From contig DASZVJ010000144.1 of NCBI GenBank assembly GCA_035547155.1, positions 1-14,153 of the forward strand: a stretch of 14,153 nt of DNA, given 5' to 3'. Position numbers and translations under genes: made by a program. Shown here one piece after another: positions 1 through 6,172 of this stretch; the stretch's first letter is position 1; each line of letters starts with the position of its first letter. This stretch comes from CAZNMF01 sp035547155 (lineage in GTDB: Bacteria; Acidobacteriota; Vicinamibacteria; Vicinamibacterales; SCN-69-37). Below the pieces are notes generated by a model that saw only the letters and a list, made by a program, of their open reading frames with translations, was not told the DNA's origin and made no database searches.

Positions 1-107
1 CGCGGACGTTCGCCCTCGACGAAAAGAATGGCGTCCGACCGGTACCGCACTGTCGGTCCAAGTCTGCGAGCGTCGATCCACGGTGCGACGACCGAGGACT
101 CCTGCAT
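1..107 (-). CDS. Crp/Fnr-family transcriptional regulator, N-terminal fragment (runs off left edge)
   Basis: Reading the minus strand from the ATG at 107 gives 35 codons with no stop up to the window edge, so the gene continues outside. The visible part ends with a stretch of the form R-Y-R-S-D-A-I-L-F-V-E-G-E-R-P. This matches the start of the cyclic-nucleotide-binding fold of Crp/Fnr regulators, where a G/D-x-x-L-F-x-E-G-x-x-P turn precedes 'GVYxLxxGxV'. The DNA-binding helix-turn-helix lies beyond the edge and cannot be seen. There is no Shine-Dalgarno sequence: the bases before the ATG belong to a GGGG/CCCC dyad, and a good promoter lies just upstream, so the mRNA leader would be only about 11 nt. 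It diverges from the VWFA-related gene at 294. The family call rests on a short segment; a different sensor with a similar turn is possible. Confidence 0.6.
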   Translation of the reverse strand, partial: MQESSVVAPWIDARRLGPTVRYRSDAILFVEGERP

Positions 108-124
108 ATGGGGTGTAGCCCCAT
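108..124. promoter_or_regulatory. Dyad ATGGGG-N5-CCCCAT over the predicted transcription start
   Basis: Six-base arms ATGGGG (108-113) and CCCCAT (119-124) are separated by TGTAG. The dyad lies between the -10 of the minus-strand promoter and the ATG at 107, covering the predicted +1. Because most of it would sit at or before the mRNA start, a protein-binding operator is a better reading than an RNA hairpin. Autoregulation by the Crp/Fnr-like product is a guess. Confidence 0.4.
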
Positions 125-125
125 T

Positions 126-153
126 CTGATAGTGGAGGCTGCGCGATTGTCAA
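126..153 (-). promoter_or_regulatory. Sigma-70-type promoter for the Crp/Fnr-like gene
   Basis: On the minus strand a perfect -35 TTGACA (148-153) is followed by a 16-bp spacer and a -10 TATCAG (126-131). Transcription would start near 119, about 11 nt before the ATG at 107. The start region falls inside the GGGG/CCCC dyad at 108-124, and the -35 lies at the centre of the dyad at 140-160. Both are positions where a repressor or autoregulator would act. Confidence 0.55.
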
Positions 154-160
154 GCGCGCA
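140..160. promoter_or_regulatory. Dyad TGCGCG-N9-CGCGCA around the -35 element
   Basis: Perfect six-base arms at 140-145 and 155-160 flank the TTGACA -35 box (minus strand, 148-153). The placement suits an operator. CG-rich dyads are easily found by chance in DNA of this composition, so support is modest. Confidence 0.3.
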
Positions 161-170
161 GGTGCCGCGT

Positions 171-191
171 GTGCGCCGTCGCGGGGCGCAC
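171..191. promoter_or_regulatory. Dyad GTGCGCC-N7-GGCGCAC in the divergent intergenic region
   Basis: Seven-base perfect arms at 171-177 and 185-191 lie between the two divergent promoters, about 55 bp upstream of the -35 at 245. It could be an activator or repressor site for either gene, or simply a GC-rich palindrome. Confidence 0.3.
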
Positions 192-244
192 GACATTGGA
201 GCCGTTGTCTTGCGGCCAGTCACCGCTCGTGCGCGCTTCGGCAT

Positions 245-273
245 TTGACCCACCGGCGATCGATTTCTATACT
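245..273 (+). promoter_or_regulatory. Sigma-70-type promoter for the VWFA-related gene
   Basis: TTGACC (245-250), a 17-bp spacer and TATACT (268-273) make a near-consensus promoter. Transcription would start near 280. A GAGG (281-284) nine bases before the ATG at 294 can serve as ribosome-binding site, so the leader is only about 14 nt. Confidence 0.65.
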
Positions 274-293
274 CGCGGGCGAGGTTCACCATC

Positions 294-1235
294 ATGTCCT
301 TGCGCGCTCGCGGTACCGCGGCGATGTTGCTCGCCGGTCTCTTCGTTCCAGCGTCGTGGGCCGCGGCGCAGGCGCCTGCCGGCACACGCACGGTCTACGT
401 CAGCGTGCTCGACAACAAGCACGTGCCCGTCACCGGCCTCACGGCCGCGGACTTCACGGTCAAAGAAGCCGGCAAAGCCCGCGAGATCGTCAAGGTCGAG
501 GCGGCATCGGCGCCGATGCACATCGCGATCGTCATCGACGACGACGATCAGGGCGGGAAGGCGGTGCCGGCGGGACTCGAGTCGTTCGTGAAGAAGCTGG
601 CCGGGCACGCCGAGATCGCGCTGCTCACGACGCGCGGCGGCGTCACCGTGCAGCAGGACTTCACGACGGACACCAACAAGCTGATCGCGGTGATCGAAGC
701 GCTGCCGCCCGTGCGACCCGGCGTTGCGTCCATGCCCATCGGACTGCTTGATGTCACGCAGGCGCTCGGCAACCGGCATGCGGCGCGGCCGATCGTCATC
801 GGCCTCGCGTCCCCGGGGATGACGGTCGCGTCGACGGTCGACGGACCGGACGGCCGGCTGCCGTCAACGAAGACGATCGGCGCGACCGTGAATCCGTCGA
901 GCCCGTCCGATGCGGCGGTGACCGACGCGATGCGCCGCGCTCACGTCACGTTCTACATGCTGCACCTCGACACGTACCAGGCGCGCGGCGAGAACAACGA
1001 GCCGCCGGAGGTGCACTACTCGTGGCCGCTCGACGCGCCCGCGCAGACCGGCGGCCGCACCGATCGCCTCGTGCAGGCGCAAGGTCTCGTCGTCGCGCTC
1101 GAGCGCATCGCCGACGAGCTGCTCGCACAGTACGCGCTCACATATCAGTCGCCCGACGCGCCCGTGAACGCGTCGCTCGACATCGACGCCAAGCGCAAAG
1201 GCGTGACGGTCCGCGCGCCGCAGAAGATGTATTAG
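294..1235 (+). CDS. VWFA-related secreted protein of the acidobacterial type, with degenerate MIDAS
   Basis: The 313-residue product starts with a signal peptide (about residues 1-25, cleavage near A-A-A-Q). Next comes a short beta-sandwich stretch with V-Y-V-S-V-L-D and the hallmark G-L-T-A-A-D-F-T-V-K-E (residues 48-58), then a von Willebrand A-like fold from about 75. This order is that of the 'VWFA-related acidobacterial domain' proteins, exported proteins of unknown role that are abundant in Acidobacteria. The metal-site motif DxSxS is replaced by D-D-D-D-Q (residues 82-86), so metal-dependent adhesion is doubtful. The C-terminal part, with Y-A-L-T-Y-Q-S near 285-291, is also usual for the group. 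The ATG at 294 is chosen for its signal peptide, the GAGG in front and the promoter at 245. The gene is monocistronic and followed by a repeat island. Partner or ligand is unknown. Confidence 0.85.
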   Translation: MSLRARGTAAMLLAGLFVPASWAAAQAPAGTRTVYVSVLDNKHVPVTGLTAADFTVKEAGKAREIVKVEAASAPMHIAIVIDDDDQGGKAVPAGLESFVKKLAGHAEIALLTTRGGVTVQQDFTTDTNKLIAVIEALPPVRPGVASMPIGLLDVTQALGNRHAARPIVIGLASPGMTVASTVDGPDGRLPSTKTIGATVNPSSPSDAAVTDAMRRAHVTFYMLHLDTYQARGENNEPPEVHYSWPLDAPAQTGGRTDRLVQAQGLVVALERIADELLAQYALTYQSPDAPVNASLDIDAKRKGVTVRAPQKMY

Positions 1236-1238
1236 GAC

Positions 1239-1274
1239 GGGCCACGGGCCACGGGCTACGAGGCTACAGGCTAC
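1239..1274 (+). repeat. Degenerate heptamer array, left part (GGGCYAC family)
   Basis: Directly after the stop codon of the VWFA-related gene come GGGCCAC, GGGCCAC, GGGCTAC, then GAGGCTAC (one extra base) and AGGCTAC. All fit the consensus RGGCYDC. The same family continues at 1317-1344 and appears on the opposite strand at 12708-12770. No function is known to me. Confidence 0.8.
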
Positions 1275-1285
1275 GCGTGACTGAT

Positions 1286-1314
1286 GACCGGGCCGCCACG
1301 CGGGCGGCCCCTAC
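1286..1314 (-). repeat. 29-bp palindromic element, copy A (REP-like)
   Basis: Read on the minus strand the unit begins GTAGGGGCCGCC and ends GGCGGCCCGGTC, with an eight-base perfect stem GGGCCGCC/GGCGGCCC around a five-base loop. It is an inverted relative of copy B at 1352-1380, differing at five of 29 positions. It interrupts the heptamer array, with heptamers on both sides. Its form resembles REP/RAYT-type or similar dispersed palindromes; no transposase is in the window. Confidence 0.7.
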
Positions 1315-1316
1315 GC

Positions 1317-1344
1317 AGGCTACGGGCCGCGGGCTTCGGGCTAC
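1317..1344 (+). repeat. Degenerate heptamer array, right part
   Basis: Four exact-length units follow copy A of the palindrome: AGGCTAC, GGGCCGC, GGGCTTC and GGGCTAC. They continue the array at 1239-1274 in the same orientation, which suggests that the palindrome entered an existing array. Confidence 0.75.
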
Positions 1345-1351
1345 GGAATTC

Positions 1352-1380
1352 GTAGGGGCGGCCCTTGTGGCCGCCCGATC
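1352..1380 (+). repeat. 29-bp palindromic element, copy B (REP-like)
   Basis: The unit begins GTAGGGGCGGCC and ends GGCCGCCCGATC, with an eight-base perfect stem GGGCGGCC/GGCCGCCC. Compared with copy A the ninth and twenty-first bases are swapped (C-G to G-C), so pairing is kept. The last two bases overlap the stop codon of the minus-strand gene at 1379. The stem lies three bases past that stop and could act as a 3' mRNA stem or weak terminator for it. Confidence 0.7.
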
Positions 1381-1888
1381 ATCCGATCGCGGCCAGCAGC
1401 CGGTGGCTCGCCATCAGCACTGACGCCGCGAGCAGATGCCAGGCGATGACGTAGCCAAGGCGCGTCATCTTCTCGCGCAGCGCTTGCAGCTCGCTCAGCT
1501 GCGCGGGCGTCGGTGGCGCGCCGGACGCGACGATTTGGGCGCTCAGCGCGCCAATCCGCTGTGCGGTCGGCTTCTGTCCGAACACGCCGATGCCCAACGC
1601 GCCGAGCCCCAGCAGTCCTCCGAGCGTGAGCGCGATGCCTTCCGGCGTCGTCAGCCATCCCGCCGAGAATCGCAGCATGTAGAGGCGCAGGCCGCTCAAC
1701 ACCGTGAGCGCGCCGGCGATCGACATGGCGATTGGGAACCGCCGCTTGATCACGCCGCTCATCACCGCGCCGCCGCCAGCGCCAGCTTCGGCCAGGGACG
1801 GGATGAAGAAGAACCCGACGGCGATCGTGCCGCCGGCCCAGACGATGCCGAACACGACGTGCAGAAAGATGAGGGAGAGATACTCCAT
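1379..1888 (-). CDS. Small four-helix integral membrane protein, CopD/DUF2269-like
   Basis: The 169-residue protein has four hydrophobic segments, at about residues 4-29, 52-71, 85-104 and 144-165. An amphipathic, Q/A/E-rich stretch (110-140) lies between the third and fourth. Segment 1 contains L-H-V-V-F-G-I-V-W-A-G-G, a histidine-plus-tryptophan pattern typical of CopD-like and DUF2269 membrane proteins. H151 and H161 lie in or next to segment 4. Such proteins are proposed to take part in copper or haem handling, but for this one the role is not known. The start at 1888 is supported by AGGAG (minus strand, 1895-1899) six bases upstream. It converges on the VWFA-related gene and is divergent from the five-gene block at 1991. 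A link with the CusF-Sco gene of that block is possible but only by proximity. Confidence 0.7.
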   Translation of the reverse strand: MEYLSLIFLHVVFGIVWAGGTIAVGFFFIPSLAEAGAGGGAVMSGVIKRRFPIAMSIAGALTVLSGLRLYMLRFSAGWLTTPEGIALTLGGLLGLGALGIGVFGQKPTAQRIGALSAQIVASGAPPTPAQLSELQALREKMTRLGYVIAWHLLAASVLMASHRLLAAIG

Positions 1889-1894
1889 GCGGCG

Positions 1895-1916
1895 CTCCTG
1901 TGACCGCGGCAGTGTA
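1895..1916 (-). promoter_or_regulatory. Ribosome-binding site and -10-like element for the CopD/DUF2269-like gene
   Basis: On the minus strand AGGAG (1895-1899) lies six bases before the ATG at 1888. A TACACT -10-like hexamer sits at 1911-1916. No convincing -35 is seen 16-18 bases further upstream, so the promoter part is tentative while the ribosome-binding site is clear. Confidence 0.5.
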
Positions 1917-1951
1917 TCGCGACTGCGCGGTGATAGTGCGTATCGGTCATG

Positions 1952-1979
1952 GATCGGCTGGCGCCCGATCGGCTAGACT
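1952..1979 (+). promoter_or_regulatory. Possible promoter and operator dyad for the five-gene block
   Basis: A TAGACT -10-like hexamer (1974-1979) lies 11 bases before the ATG at 1991. That would make the mRNA nearly leaderless. No TTGACA-like -35 is present. In its place is a dyad, GATCGG (1952-1957) and CCGATC (1965-1970) with a seven-base spacer, and GATCGGC also recurs directly at 1967-1973. A regulator-dependent promoter would fit this arrangement. Confidence 0.35.
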
Positions 1980-1990
1980 CCCGGCCATCC

Positions 1991-4561
1991 ATGAGCGCCA
2001 CCGGACGCCTGCTGGCCGTCGCCGCACTGGGCGCCGCCGTGTGGCTGGCCCGTATCGATCGCACGGTCGTGGCCCAGGACGCGGCGCCGGCGATCACGCT
2101 GCGGATGATCGTCGTGACGACCGCCGATGCCGCCCAGCGTGTGCTCGGCCGGCTGAAGGCCGGCGAGAACTTCGCCGTCGTCGCGCGGAACGAGTCGACG
2201 GCGCCAAGCGCGGAGAACGGCGGCTGGCTCGGCAAGCTGCCGCTGGCGCAGTTGCGGCCCGAGGTGCGTCAGGCGCTCGACGGTCTGACGCCAGGACGGT
2301 TCACCGGCGCGATCCGCATTCCCACCGGCTTCGCGATCTTCAAAATGGAAGAGGACGAGCCGGCCGCTGAGGCCGCGCCGGGCGTCTCGGCGGCGCTCGC
2401 GTCGTCGGGCGCCGTGCGCTACGTCTACGACGTCAGCGGCTTCACCGAGGCGCGCGCCGCGTTCGCGTCGGTGTCGAAGCCGCCGGACTGGAACATGGAG
2501 CCCTCGTCGATCTGCAGCACGCGCAACGCGTCGATCGCGACGACGCGCGCATCGATCGAGGCGTATCTCGCGCCGGCGAATCAGGCCGTGCGCGCCGCGC
2601 GTCCGCCGATCGACATCATGCAGCTCTACTTCGGCCTCGGACAGCTCGACGCGTACGAAGGGAAGATGGACGCCGCCGTCGCGCACTTCGAGGACGCGTA
2701 CCAGATCGCGCAGGCCAGCGTGCCGTCGGGCGTGCTGCAGCTGCTCGAAGCGCTCGGCATCGCGCACCTGCACAAGTCGACGGGCGACAACGGCGTGTAC
2801 GAGGCGCCGGGCGAGTACTGTCTGCTGCCGATGCGTCCGGGCCGCGCGTACGCGAAGACGGAGGACTCGCAGCGCGCCGTCGAGTATTTCCTGCGCTATC
2901 TCCAGCAGAAGCCGGAGGATCTCGAGGTCCGCTGGCTGCTGAATCTCGCGTACATGACGCTCGGGCAATATCCGGACAAAGTGCCGGCGCCGTACGTGAT
3001 TCCGCCGTCGGCCTTTCGGTCCACCGAAGACGTTGGCCGGTTCCGCGACGTCGCGGCGGCTGCGGGGCTCCGCAATTTCTCGATGGCCGGAGGCGTCGCT
3101 GTCGAAGATCTCCGTCACACGGGACGCCTCGACATCGTCACGTCGTCGATGGACAGCTGCGGGCCGATGAAGTACTTCGGCAACAACGGCGACGGCACGT
3201 TCAGCGATCGCACGGAAGCCGCAGGGCTCGCGAACCAGCTCGGCGGTCTGAATCTCGTGCCTGGCGACTACAACAACGACGGCTGCCAGGATCTCCTGCT
3301 GCTGCGCGGTGGTTGGGAATATCTGCCGCAGCGCAAGTCGCTGCTGCGCAACAACTGCAACGGCACGTTCACCGACGTCACCGTCGCGGCCGGGCTGGCG
3401 GTGCCGACGACGACACAGACGGCGGTGTGGACGGACATCGACAACGACGGCTGGCTCGATCTGTTCGTCGGCAACGAGACCGGTGCGGCGCAGCTCTTCC
3501 ACAACAAGCGCGACGGCACGTTCGAGGACATCGCGGCGTCGGCGGGAGTGAATCGATCGTCGTTCTCGAAGGGCGTCACGGCGGGCGACTACGACAACGA
3601 CGGCTATCCCGATCTCTACGTGTCGAATTACGGCGAGGCGAACTTCCTGTACCACAACAACCACAACAGCACGTTCACCGAGTTCGCCGCCGTCGCTGGC
3701 GTGCCGGGCACGCCGACCGGTTTTGCGACGTGGTTCTTCGACTACGACAACGACGGATGGGAGGATCTGTTCGTCACCAGCTACGTCGCGTCGATCGACG
3801 AGATGGTGCGCGACTACCTCGGCAAACCGCACAATGCAACGACCGCGCGGCTGTACCGGAACCTGCACGACGGCACGTTCCGCGACGTCACGGCGGAGGT
3901 CGGCCTCGACAAGGTGATGATGCCGATGGGATCGAACTTCGGCGACATCGACAACGACGGGTGGCTCGACATGTATCTCGGCACCGGACAACCGTCGTAC
4001 GTCGCGATGGCGGGCGCCGTGCTGCTGCACAACAAAGAGGGCCGCGCGTTCGTGAACGTGACCGCCTCGTCCGGCACGGGTGAGCTGCACAAGGGCCACG
4101 GCGTCGCGTTCGCGGATCTCGACAACGACGGCGACCAGGACATCCTCTTCGAGGTCGGAGGCGCCACGCGCGGCGACAAGCACGCGATGCGCGTGTTCGA
4201 GAACCCCGGCCATGGCAACGACTGGATCGATCTGTCGTTGAAGGGCGTCAAGAGCAACAAGGCCGCTGTCGGCGCACGGATCACGGTGACGGTGGAGGAC
4301 GCCGCCGGTCACCAGCGATCGATCCATCGCACCGTAGGCGCCACCAGCTCGTTCGGCTCAGCACCGCTCGCGCAGCACGTCGGCCTCGGGCGAGCGGCGA
4401 AGAACGTCGACGTCGAGATCTGGTGGCCGGCCAGCAACACCCGCCAGCAGTTCACCAATGTCGGCAAGAACACGGTGCTGACGATCGACGAGCTCGCGAA
4501 GACGTTCACCGCGTCGACGCCGCACGCGGTGACGCTCGGCGGAGCCCGGAGGACGCCATGA
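1991..4561 (+). CDS. CRTAC1/ASPIC-UnbV repeat protein with N-terminal parvulin-like domain
   Basis: The 856-residue product starts with a signal peptide (about 1-29, ending V-V-A-Q). Residues 34-120 resemble a PpiC/parvulin domain: A-x-x-V-L-G-R-L-K-A-G-E-N-F-A-V-V-A, then N-G-G-W-L-G, then P-T-G-F-A-I-F. The histidines of the 'RHILV' and 'GxHI' motifs are replaced (R-M-I-V at 38-41; F-A-I at 114-116), so isomerase activity is unlikely. Residues 185-330 look helical and TPR-like. From 350 to 740 run FG-GAP/VCBS repeats with six calcium-type DxDxDG or DxNNDG loops, starting at D427, D482, D533, D584, D652 and D709. An ASPIC/UnbV tail follows (about 758-835). The product is probably periplasmic or surface-exposed. 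An in-frame ATG at 1949 would put 14 residues before the signal peptide, so 1991 is preferred. The stop overlaps the next start (ATGA). Confidence 0.85.
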   Translation: MSATGRLLAVAALGAAVWLARIDRTVVAQDAAPAITLRMIVVTTADAAQRVLGRLKAGENFAVVARNESTAPSAENGGWLGKLPLAQLRPEVRQALDGLTPGRFTGAIRIPTGFAIFKMEEDEPAAEAAPGVSAALASSGAVRYVYDVSGFTEARAAFASVSKPPDWNMEPSSICSTRNASIATTRASIEAYLAPANQAVRAARPPIDIMQLYFGLGQLDAYEGKMDAAVAHFEDAYQIAQASVPSGVLQLLEALGIAHLHKSTGDNGVYEAPGEYCLLPMRPGRAYAKTEDSQRAVEYFLRYLQQKPEDLEVRWLLNLAYMTLGQYPDKVPAPYVIPPSAFRSTEDVGRFRDVAAAAGLRNFSMAGGVAVEDLRHTGRLDIVTSSMDSCGPMKYFGNNGDGTFSDRTEAAGLANQLGGLNLVPGDYNNDGCQDLLLLRGGWEYLPQRKSLLRNNCNGTFTDVTVAAGLAVPTTTQTAVWTDIDNDGWLDLFVGNETGAAQLFHNKRDGTFEDIAASAGVNRSSFSKGVTAGDYDNDGYPDLYVSNYGEANFLYHNNHNSTFTEFAAVAGVPGTPTGFATWFFDYDNDGWEDLFVTSYVASIDEMVRDYLGKPHNATTARLYRNLHDGTFRDVTAEVGLDKVMMPMGSNFGDIDNDGWLDMYLGTGQPSYVAMAGAVLLHNKEGRAFVNVTASSGTGELHKGHGVAFADLDNDGDQDILFEVGGATRGDKHAMRVFENPGHGNDWIDLSLKGVKSNKAAVGARITVTVEDAAGHQRSIHRTVGATSSFGSAPLAQHVGLGRAAKNVDVEIWWPASNTRQQFTNVGKNTVLTIDELAKTFTASTPHAVTLGGARRTP

Positions 4562-5436
4562 TCCGTCGTGCCGCGCGCATCGCCAGCCTCGTTGTTGCGA
4601 TCGCAGTCGTGTCGGCGCGCGGGATCGCGGCCGACACGCGCTATCCCGTGACGGGCATGGTGTTGACGGTGGATCGCGCGCGACATACGTTCACCGCGTC
4701 CATCGACGCGATTCCCGGTTTCATGGACGCGATGGCCATGCCGTTCACGGTGCAGGACGATGCCGAGCTCGCCGCCCTCGCGCCGGGCGCGATCGTCGAG
4801 TTCACGCTCGTCGTTGGCACGAGCGCGTCACACGCCGAGCGCGTGCACGTGAAGCGCTACGAGAACGTCGAGCAGGATCCGCTCGCGGCGCGGCGGCTCT
4901 CGCTCGTAACGCAGATCGCGAGCGGGATGCTCGTCAATCCCGTCGCCGCCGGCGCGGCCGTGCCCGACTTCACGTTGATCGATCAGCAGCGGCGCCGCGT
5001 CACGCTGTCGCAGTTTCGCGGCAAGGTCGTGGCGATCAACTTCATGTACACGACCTGCCAGCTGCCGGACTATTGCCTGCGCATGGTCAATCACTTCGGC
5101 GTGCTGCAGAAGCGGCTGGCGTCACGGCTGGGCCGCGATTTGATCTTCCTGACGATTACGTTCGATCCCGCGCGCGACACGCCGGAGGTCCTCACACACT
5201 ATGCCGCGCAGTGGGCGCCCATCTCGGCGTCGTGGCACTTTCTCACCGGGCCCGAACCGGATATCCGCCGCGTGCTCGGCACGTTCGGCGTGGCGGCGTT
5301 CCCCGACGAAGGGCTGATGGATCATTCCCTCCACACCATCGTGATCCGCCGCGACGGCACGCTCGCGGCGAACGTCGAAGGCAACCAGTATTCGTCGGAT
5401 CAACTGGCGGATCTCCTCGCCGCCGTTCTACAGTAG
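4558..5436 (+). CDS. CusF-like domain fused to Sco1/SenC thioredoxin-fold protein
   Basis: The 292-residue protein has a signal peptide (about 1-25). Residues 28-100 form a CusF-like beta-barrel with I-P-G-F-M-D-A-M-A-M-P-F, where M56, M59 and M61 are candidate copper ligands; no histidine is present in the 44-54 stretch. Residues 134-292 form a Sco domain: V-P-D-F-T-L, then T-T-C-Q-L-P-D-Y-C (C167 and C173), T-I-T-F-D-P-A-R-D-T-P and M-D-H-S with H256 as third ligand. The cysteines are spaced CX5C instead of the classical CX3C. Sco proteins deliver copper to cytochrome oxidase or act as thiol reductases; which applies here is open. A strong GGAGGA (4548-4553) precedes the ATG, which overlaps the upstream stop by four bases. 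It is very probably translated together with the CRTAC1 gene. Confidence 0.88.
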   Translation: MIRRAARIASLVVAIAVVSARGIAADTRYPVTGMVLTVDRARHTFTASIDAIPGFMDAMAMPFTVQDDAELAALAPGAIVEFTLVVGTSASHAERVHVKRYENVEQDPLAARRLSLVTQIASGMLVNPVAAGAAVPDFTLIDQQRRRVTLSQFRGKVVAINFMYTTCQLPDYCLRMVNHFGVLQKRLASRLGRDLIFLTITFDPARDTPEVLTHYAAQWAPISASWHFLTGPEPDIRRVLGTFGVAAFPDEGLMDHSLHTIVIRRDGTLAANVEGNQYSSDQLADLLAAVLQ

Positions 5437-5446
5437 GACCCACAAC

Positions 5447-6172
5447 ATGACTGCCATGCTTCGTGCCGGACTGCCGGCCTCCATGCTCGGTGTGCTCGTC
5501 ATCGCGGGATCGCACGCCCTGGCGCCGCGCGCGCAGGCGCAGGCCGCGCAGCCACAGGCCGGCACGCACCGGTTCGAGGAGAACGTGCGCGCCTACGAGG
5601 AGGCGGACAAGACCGACCCGCCGCCGGCGCACGCGATCCTGCTGGCGGGCGACTCGCAGTTCTACCGGTGGAAGACGCTGCACGAGGATCTCCCGGACTA
5701 CACGATCGTCAACCGCGGCATCGACTCGTTCCAGACGTCGGATCTCATCTACTTCGCCGATCGGCTGATCCTGCGTTACTCGCCGCGGATGATCGTGCTG
5801 CACGTCGGCGGCAACGACGTCAACAACGGCAAGACGCCGGATCACATCCTCGCCGACTTCAAGACGCTCGTCGCGAAAGTCCGCACCACGCTGCCGAACG
5901 TGCCGATCGCGTTCTCGAGCATCACACCTGGACCTGGACGATGGGAGCAGGCGGCGCAGCGGAAGCAAACGAACCTCGTCATCAAGAATTACGTTGCGAC
6001 GCAGAAGGGCCTGCTGTTCATCGATCTCTGGGACGCGATGCTGACGCCCGACGGCCAGCCGCGCGAGGACATCTGGGTCGCCGATCGCATTCATCCCAAT
6101 CACGAGGGCTACCTGATTCGCGTCCGCATCATGCGGCCGCTGCTCGGTCCGCCGGATCGACCCGCACGATGA
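5447..6172 (+). CDS. Secreted SGNH/GDSL-type hydrolase
   Basis: The 241-residue protein has a signal peptide (about 1-33, ending Q-A-Q-A). It then shows the four SGNH blocks: G-D-S-Q with S70 as nucleophile, N-R-G with G91, G-G-N-D with N123, and D-R-I-H-P-N with D213 and H216. These residues form the catalytic triad and oxyanion hole of esterases, acetylhydrolases and lysophospholipases. The substrate cannot be read from the sequence; a carboxylate ester, perhaps an acetylated glycan, is plausible. The start at 5447 lies 10 nt after the Sco stop and has only a weak TAGGA before it; the stop overlaps the next ATG (ATGA). Its place directly before a TRAP carboxylate uptake system suggests it may release the acid that is imported, which is inference. 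Confidence 0.88.
   Translation: MTAMLRAGLPASMLGVLVIAGSHALAPRAQAQAAQPQAGTHRFEENVRAYEEADKTDPPPAHAILLAGDSQFYRWKTLHEDLPDYTIVNRGIDSFQTSDLIYFADRLILRYSPRMIVLHVGGNDVNNGKTPDHILADFKTLVAKVRTTLPNVPIAFSSITPGPGRWEQAAQRKQTNLVIKNYVATQKGLLFIDLWDAMLTPDGQPREDIWVADRIHPNHEGYLIRVRIMRPLLGPPDRPAR

Noticed and set aside
1239..1380. CRISPR array
   Set aside because: Units are 7 bp and contiguous, without spacers; the palindromes are only two copies in inverted orientation and no cas gene is near.
1949..1990. Upstream start for the CRTAC1-type gene
   Set aside because: It adds a charged stretch before the signal peptide and lies upstream of the likely -10 element.
1973..4327. Long minus-strand frame opposite the CRTAC1 gene
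   Set aside because: Low-complexity R/V/H composition with no recognisable motif; it mirrors the repeated D-x-D-N-D-G codons of the real gene.
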